Source: Bemisia tabaci
Taxonomy: Eukaryota > Arthropoda > Insecta > Hemiptera > Aleyrodidae
Direction of reading: 5' to 3'
Length of the DNA: 64,000 nt
Assembly: GCF_918797505.1 (NCBI RefSeq)
Contig: NC_092801.1
Location: 11,408,001 to 11,472,000, forward strand
Shown: in pieces, positions 59,301-64,000 of the stretch
How the letters are laid out: every line of letters begins with the position of its first letter
Numbering within the stretch: the first letter of the stretch is position 1
The notes under the pieces: generated by a model
Databases searched by the model: none
Seen by the model: only the letters and a program-made list of their open reading frames with translations
Told to the model about the DNA's origin: nothing
Made by a program: the position numbers and the translations under genes

Positions 59301-61127
59301 CAACTCTAATCAACACTCTGCAGTTTTCTTCCGCCCATACTGTTCTCTTACGAGAAAACCTGATCACGAAGATGTTTCATTTTGTAAATTTTAAATGGAC
59401 GACTAGACATGGTACGAATTTAAGCATTCTGATACATGTTTCTTGACCAGAATTTCACGTAGAACACGATACGTACAAAGGAAATCACCGAAATCGACTC
59501 CTAACAAAGTTATTAACGTTTTTATTTCACACTGGTTACGAGGAATTTGAACTGCGCGCTTGCGAGGAACTCAAAGCTCTATGTGAGTCAAATCGTGCAC
59601 TACAACGGTTTCAGCAAGCTCCTCGATCGAGCAATGTTTATCTCCCATCATGTGTTGTTCAAACTATAAACAACTTGCTATAGCCAGGGCCGGATTAAGG
59701 GAGTGGCCACATGGGCCGCGGCCCATGGCGGCAAATCTAAGGGGCGGCAAACATTTGAAATTTTTTAAAGTGTATGTATAAAAAAAAAAAATCGGATTTA
59801 TAAAAACAAAATTACAAACGAGAAAAGGCGACAAAATCTCTCATTTCCTGATTTTATATTAATTTCTAATTTTGCCGTCTCTTAGTGATACAAGAGACAG
59901 CACCTTCAATAAGTCGAGTTGAGAGAGAGACCAAACACGCAATTTGGCCCGGAACGGCGCGACTTAGAGAGGAATGATAACGAGGACTTGAGATGAAAAG
60001 GAGAAGTCCTCGGCGCGGCGATCGGCATGTAACACAAATTAGCGCCTACAAGACTGCACGAATACTTCACGCATTGCATCAAACACCGTGCGGTCATTTC
60101 GGTCAGCGTGAAACGGATAGGGCCTATAAGAATGCATGAATACTTCACGCATTGCGCCAAACACAGTGCGGTCAGCGTGAAACGCATAGCGCCTACAAGA
60201 CTGCGTGAATACTTCACGCATTGCGTCCAACACGGTGCGGTCTGCGCGGCGCGGCGGCGGAAGTTAAAATCATTGAACCACATTCATGTTTGTTCTTTCA
60301 TAATTTTTTCGTTCATTTCTTATGCATGGAAGGCCTCGTCCGCACAGAGTTAGGTTTACGGAACTTGACTTTCGCGCAAATTTTCGTGAACTTTTGCTAG
60401 TAGTGTTGCCAGGGCTCTCCCAAAAAATGTGTTCAACACGAGTATATGCGTCTTATGCACCCCTCCCCCGCTGGCACGTTCATTTGATGGTTTTTATCGA
60501 GTTTCAAAACGAATGAGAAGGGGGCGGCAAAATATAGGCGGCCCATGGGCGGCAATAGTAGGTGACTCCGGCCCTGGCTATAGCTGAGCCAAAGCGTCAA
60601 GATTGAGGTTTCCAGATATTTATATCGCAGAGACTAGCATGATAACGTGTAGCGCGCGATGTGACTCACGTAGAGCATTGAGTTTTCATGAGCGGGAGGT
60701 TTGAGTTCATGCATCAAGGAACATTAAACATCTTTTTCAAGCGTTGATTTCAGTAATTTTTATCGGTTCATGTTCTGCGTGAAATTTTGGTTGTGGAACA
60801 TGTAACGGAATGCTTGAATTTGTGCCTTATCTAGTAATCCATTCTCAGTAGTATACCACTGTTATTTTAGAACTAAAAAGGATAAATGGTCGTTGGTTTT
60901 TTGGTAATAAAACTTTTTTTCGGTAAAAAGCTGCAAAAAATCTAGAATGGAGTTACGGTATTTTTACTGAGGATGGCAGTATTGTTGGGAGGCTGAATCT
61001 TGCCTCTTATTTTTCTCACCTCCTACTCCCTCAAAGCACCTCTTAAACAACCCCATCCCTAAAAATTACACCAGCTGAGCCTAACTTTTTTTTCTATCTT
61101 TCATAGGACCTCGATACATTTTTTTCC

Positions 61128-61166
<39 letters not shown>

Positions 61167-63727
61167 ATAAGTAACGGCTCCGTAATAATCCGTAAAATTA
61201 TGAGGGCATTAAATATTACCGCAGATCATTTGAAAGACGTCAAACGCAGACATCAAAATGCCCCTGAGTTCTCGAGTGCAATTTTAGGTATTTTTCAAAA
61301 AAAAGTCAAAACCAATTTTACTGCCACCTATGGATTTTCCGGAAAATCGACTTTTGCTTGGACAGCAAACAGGCTCAAATTTGAATTAATAGTGATTTAC
61401 GTAAGGAATAATAATTAGCTTTAGTTCCATTTGGGAGTGTACTTTTAATGATGTGTTGTTTGCTCGAGACCTTTCCATTTCACATATAATCATCATCACA
61501 GGCATTAAACAAGTGAACGCTACAGTGCACATAGTAGAATAAATAATACGACAGTCACTACATAAGCAATTAAATAAAAGGGAGAATGTCAAGATATTTC
61601 AGTGATTTTATCTAAAAGAGATTACCTAGACAATATTTGAAAGTGCACGAAAACAACATGAAAACTGAAACTATATCTGTAGAATCAATGAATCAAATCT
61701 GATTCATGTTATTGATGGTAAACCATCAACAATTCTACATTGAAATAAGTAACGAACAACAGTCGAAAATGAGATAGGATTAGTGTTTTGACTTCCGCAG
61801 TATTTTCCCGCGGTTTTGGCAATTGGCACGATGAAATTCCTCCGAGGCTTCGAGCTTTTTAAAAGTTGGCATGTCCAAGATTTTGGCTCCAAAATACGCA
61901 ATAAACGCACCACGTAATCTACTCATCTGGTACTTTCAGAATATTAAATAAAAAACAGAAGGTATAGTGACCCATTCCGCCGTGCTAAGGAGAGAAGCCG
62001 TATGAACATTCGAGAGTTGCCACATTTTCTCCAATAAAATGTTTATTTTTGAAGAGAGTTATGACTATTTTTTATTGAAATTTTCAGATAATGTATATCT
62101 AAATACAAAGAAAATTCTCTGAAAAAATGAACGGAAAATATTCTCCAATTTCTTGAAAATTCGTATTTAGTAAAAGGAAATATGGGAACTGACGAAGGTT
62201 CATACGGCGTTTTTCCTTAGCACGGCACCACTGTTCTGCCGTGCTAAGGAAAACCTTCGTGTGAGCCTTCAGGTGTTGCTTAATTTTCTCTGATAAAACA
62301 CGAATTTCCTGGTCAACTTATGAATACTTCCTTTCCAAGTTTTTTTTTACATTATTTTATTTGCAATCCACCCATCCATGAGCTCCGAGACCTCCTAATT
62401 TTGCATTTTTGCATAACTGGTAACGCTTAATTCCAGCCTTCTACCAAGGCTGATTTGCATGATTTTTGCGGCTATCGACAGGCAATGATCTCTAAAAGAG
62501 CCCGCTTTATTCAGATTTTGAAAACATGACCCAGGTTTTTTTATATTACGCGTGGTAAAGTATAGTTGTGAATTCTCCCATTTAAACATTGTATATATAG
62601 ATTTTTATTTTTTGTCATAGTTCGTTTGAGTGTTCTAGTTGGCCGATTTTTATGATTTCGCGGCTACTGACAGGTGATAGACCCTACATGAGCCCGCTGT
62701 ATTTAAGAATTTGAAGATAGGACCCAGGTTTTTTTTTACATAAGAGTAGGCCAGAGAGCTTAGGAAGGGGGCAAATTTGAAATTCCCGCCAATGAAAAAT
62801 GGCGGGAATTTAAAATTAGCGGAAAATTTGAACTAAGCGGGAAATGTTGAATCTTGTCTCTAATAGGATAATGAATTGAGGTATGGTCCCAGTGCGTGGC
62901 GTGGCGTGAATTGCGATATATCGACTTGTTATGCCTTTAAATCTATGGAAATAGATCGATAAACAGTTTCGCTGCGAACACCTTAATAATCATTCTTTCT
63001 CATAGGTTTAAATGGCATAACAATCGATTTTATCGCAATTCACGCCACGCCACTGGTATAGTCCATTGCTACAGAACAGACCATCTAAAAGCGACGATGC
63101 GCTCCGTTCCGTTTCGTTTCAGTCTTGGCGTGAAGTTCGAAATAAATGCCGATTTTTTCATTCCTTTTTTATTGGTCCAACCGCTTCCGGCTGGAGGGAG
63201 ATTGGACAAATGAGGGTCGGGTATGAAATCGTTTCATTTTTTTGGTCGTTCTTTTGTTGACGTGGGCCTAAGAGAGCGGAAGCGCCCTTTGGGGGTTGCA
63301 CCGCCGGCAGCTAGGGGGCATAGCCCCCTAGTTTCATCCATGGCTCCTGAAAATTTCAAGACAATATTCATAACTCTCTTCAAAATTAAACATTTTATCG
63401 AAGACAATTTGGCAACGCTCGAATGTTCATACGGCGTCCTTCCTTAGCAAGGTAGTATGGTTGCACACTATTTTGCGAGTTTGAAACGGTATTACGGTAA
63501 ACGGTTTGAAGTACACTCACTTTGGAGGTGCTCTGTCGATGATAGATGGCGCTTCAAGGCTTGCTTCGAACAGAAGCGTCTCTGGCATTCGGAGCAGATT
63601 GTTCTACCTTCCTCGATCACTTCGTGATGTCTAATGTGCTTTCGGAGCTTTTTATCAGTGTCATAAGCCTTTGTGCATCCGGGTCTATCGCACTCGTACT
63701 GTCCTCCTTCCACGGCTTCGTCGTCTT
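56340..63727 (-). CDS. C2H2 zinc-finger protein, 3' part, with duplicated exon
   Basis: Probable nucleic-acid-binding protein; 5' exons lie beyond the right edge. Exons in transcript order: 63727-63521, 59066-59013, 58221-58015 and 56560-56340, with all phases 1 and matching. The two 207-nt exons are paralogues, each encoding EDDEAVEGGQYECDRPGC...KHIR(H/Q)HE (C-x4-C-x12-H-x3-H) followed by a C-x2-C-x12-H-x5-H finger. They are joined by a 54-nt linker exon, VRRKGKGSSSQAGDPDA. The last exon holds QCPECDRSYDRKSTLKEHLK and CPYCPESFGRPATMYNHVSK fingers and ends RDPRKSN. Direct splicing of the first copy to the linker exon is inferred from phase only; the copy could instead be a separate partial gene. 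I cannot name an orthologue. Confidence 0.8.
57045..57414. repeat. Segmental duplication, copy A, left block
   Basis: Matches 61594-61977 at high identity, including TCCGAGGCTTCGAGCTTTTT and CCAAAATACGCAATAAACGC. On the minus strand both copies keep a frame reading SRLRGAFIAYFGAKILDMPT, but they diverge afterwards, so I do not call an exon. Confidence 0.75.
57417..57668. mobile_element. Family M3 element
   Basis: About 252 bp starting CCGTGCTTAGGAGAGAAGCC and ending CGGCGTTTTTCTTTAGC. Intron of the zinc-finger gene; paired with 61978-62228 by the segmental duplication. Confidence 0.8.
57679..57960. mobile_element. Family M3 element
   Basis: About 280 bp from TGCCGTGCTAAGGAAAACCT to CGGCGTCCTTCCTTAGCACG. 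Its duplicate (62237 onwards) is split by about 1 kb of other sequence. Confidence 0.8.
58438..58996. mobile_element. Family M3 element with a large insertion
   Basis: Starts TGCCACGCTAAGGAAGAGCG and ends CGGCGTTCTTCCTTAGCGCG, but is twice the usual length. About 58612-58925 is foreign and includes a GC-rich hairpin island (58830-58885). The right end is 17 bases from the 54-nt zinc-finger linker exon. Confidence 0.7.
58830..58890. repeat. GC-rich hairpin island
   Basis: Contains ACTCGCTCCGCGAGT, GGGGGCCCAGG and GGGGGCGAAGCCCCC hairpins in AT-rich surroundings. A related island (GGGGGCATAGCCCCC) lies at 63313-63332. Confidence 0.7.
59113..59276. mobile_element. Foldback F1 copy
   Basis: 164 bp, almost fully palindromic from CAGTGGCGTGGCGTGAATTG to CACGCCACGCCACTG, with GGTGTTCGCTGCGAACACC at the centre. 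Confidence 0.88.
59685..60576. mobile_element. Non-autonomous hAT-type element H2, copy 2
   Basis: 892 bp starting CAGGGCCGGATTAAGG and ending CTCCGGCCCTG, flanked by a perfect 8-bp duplication GCTATAGC (59677-59684 and 60577-60584). It contains three tandem units of 60-70 bp at 60040-60245 with GCCTA(C/T)AAGA and ATACTTCACGCATTGC. No transposase. Confidence 0.9.
60577..61593. other. Intron of the zinc-finger gene, no exon recognised
   Basis: Contains a 35-T homopolymer at 61129-61163 and otherwise AT-rich sequence. The plus-strand frame at 61164-61418 has no recognisable features. Confidence 0.4.
61129..61163. repeat. 35-nt poly-T tract
   Basis: An unbroken T run. It could be a poly(A) tail of a retroposed copy on the minus strand or simple slippage; no adjacent gene-like sequence supports the first. 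Confidence 0.85.
61594..61977. repeat. Segmental duplication, copy B, left block
   Basis: Counterpart of 57045-57414; begins at ATTTCAGTGATTTTATCTAA (57046: ATTTCAGTGATTTCATCTAA). Confidence 0.75.
61978..62228. mobile_element. Family M3 element
   Basis: Duplicate of 57417-57668 with few differences; ends CGGCGTTTTTCCTTAGCACG. Confidence 0.8.
62237..63455. mobile_element. Family M3 element split by about 1 kb
   Basis: The left part (62237-62335) and right part (63340-63455, ending CGGCGTCCTTCCTTAGCA) together match 57679-57960. The material between includes foldback F1 (62890-63055) and a GC-rich hairpin island, so it was probably inserted after the segmental duplication. Confidence 0.65.
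62890..63055. mobile_element. Foldback F1 copy
   Basis: About 166 bp from AGTGCGTGGCGTGGCGTGAA to the inverse. The two arms agree very closely (TTGCGATATATCGA and TCGATTTTATCGCAA). Confidence 0.85.
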
Positions 63728-64000
63728 CTAAATAAAACATAAAATCCATTTTACAGCTCAACTTAGGTTTTAGAGAGAAAAAAAAACAAGCCGTCGTAAT
63801 TTACAGCCGCAATAATGCAAATATGTCCGGGGACGTTTTCTGCCAAAAATGACGAGAAGTAAAAGTTCCTCTCTACTTACAAACCAAAGGCTTCAAAAAC
63901 CTGTGTCACACTATCAAAATACTTCATCAAAATGTCAGGGTCAAGTGCTGTGATTAGTCCACGCTATCGAATAAGCTAATCACAACCCTGCCACGCTAAG

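Noticed and set aside
59906..60353. Overlapping frames on both strands with repeated HCVQH/REVF-type peptides
   Set aside because: They arise from the internal tandem repeat of hAT element H2.
61129..61163. Poly-T tract as the tail of a LINE or SINE
   Set aside because: No element-like sequence or target duplication was found next to it.
1..64000. CRISPR arrays, rRNA, tRNA genes
   Set aside because: I found no regularly spaced short identical repeats with unique spacers, and no recognisable tRNA or rRNA core sequences on reading both strands.

Overview
This is eukaryotic, AT-rich DNA with long introns and very dense non-autonomous DNA transposons. It is almost certainly from an arthropod, most likely an insect. 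The evidence is a secreted C-type lectin-like protein of an insect type, an insect-like BORCS5 with a long N-terminus, GT-AG introns as short as 64 nt, and TTAGG-type motifs. A hemipteran such as a whitefly is my guess from the general look of the repeats; I could not check it.

I could rebuild five protein genes exon by exon, with every splice phase consistent. Left to right: BORCS5, a lysosome-positioning BORC subunit (minus, 2094-10146, 4 coding exons, 269 aa); mitochondrial single-stranded DNA-binding protein (plus, 15151-16725, 3 exons, 158 aa); AMDHD2, N-acetylglucosamine-6-phosphate deacetylase (minus, 20558-29003, 8 exons, 422 aa); a secreted C-type lectin-like protein (minus, 40293-46386, 4 coding exons, 221 aa, with a TATA box and probable untranslated first exon near 47.6 kb); and the 3' part of a C2H2 zinc-finger gene (minus, 56340 to beyond the right edge). 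The genes have unrelated functions and nothing suggests a shared pathway or operon.

The rest is mostly repeats, many with readable ends. Three hAT-type elements have 8-bp target duplications or remnants of them, plus one shorter hAT-like element. There is a Harbinger-like MITE with a 3-bp duplication, a TTAA-duplicating element, several TA-duplicating elements, and at least five families of near-perfect palindromic (foldback) elements in multiple copies. Elements are nested in each other at 14.5-15.1, 31.0-32.3, 35.1-35.6, 43.0-43.5 and 48.2-48.6 kb. A 307-bp tandem array lies between direct repeats at 50.3-52.4 kb. The right end (57.0-58.5 against 61.6-64.0 kb) is a segmental duplication that carries a zinc-finger exon, so the zinc-finger gene seems to have gained a duplicated two-finger module. 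I saw no rRNA, tRNA, CRISPR array or prokaryotic operon.
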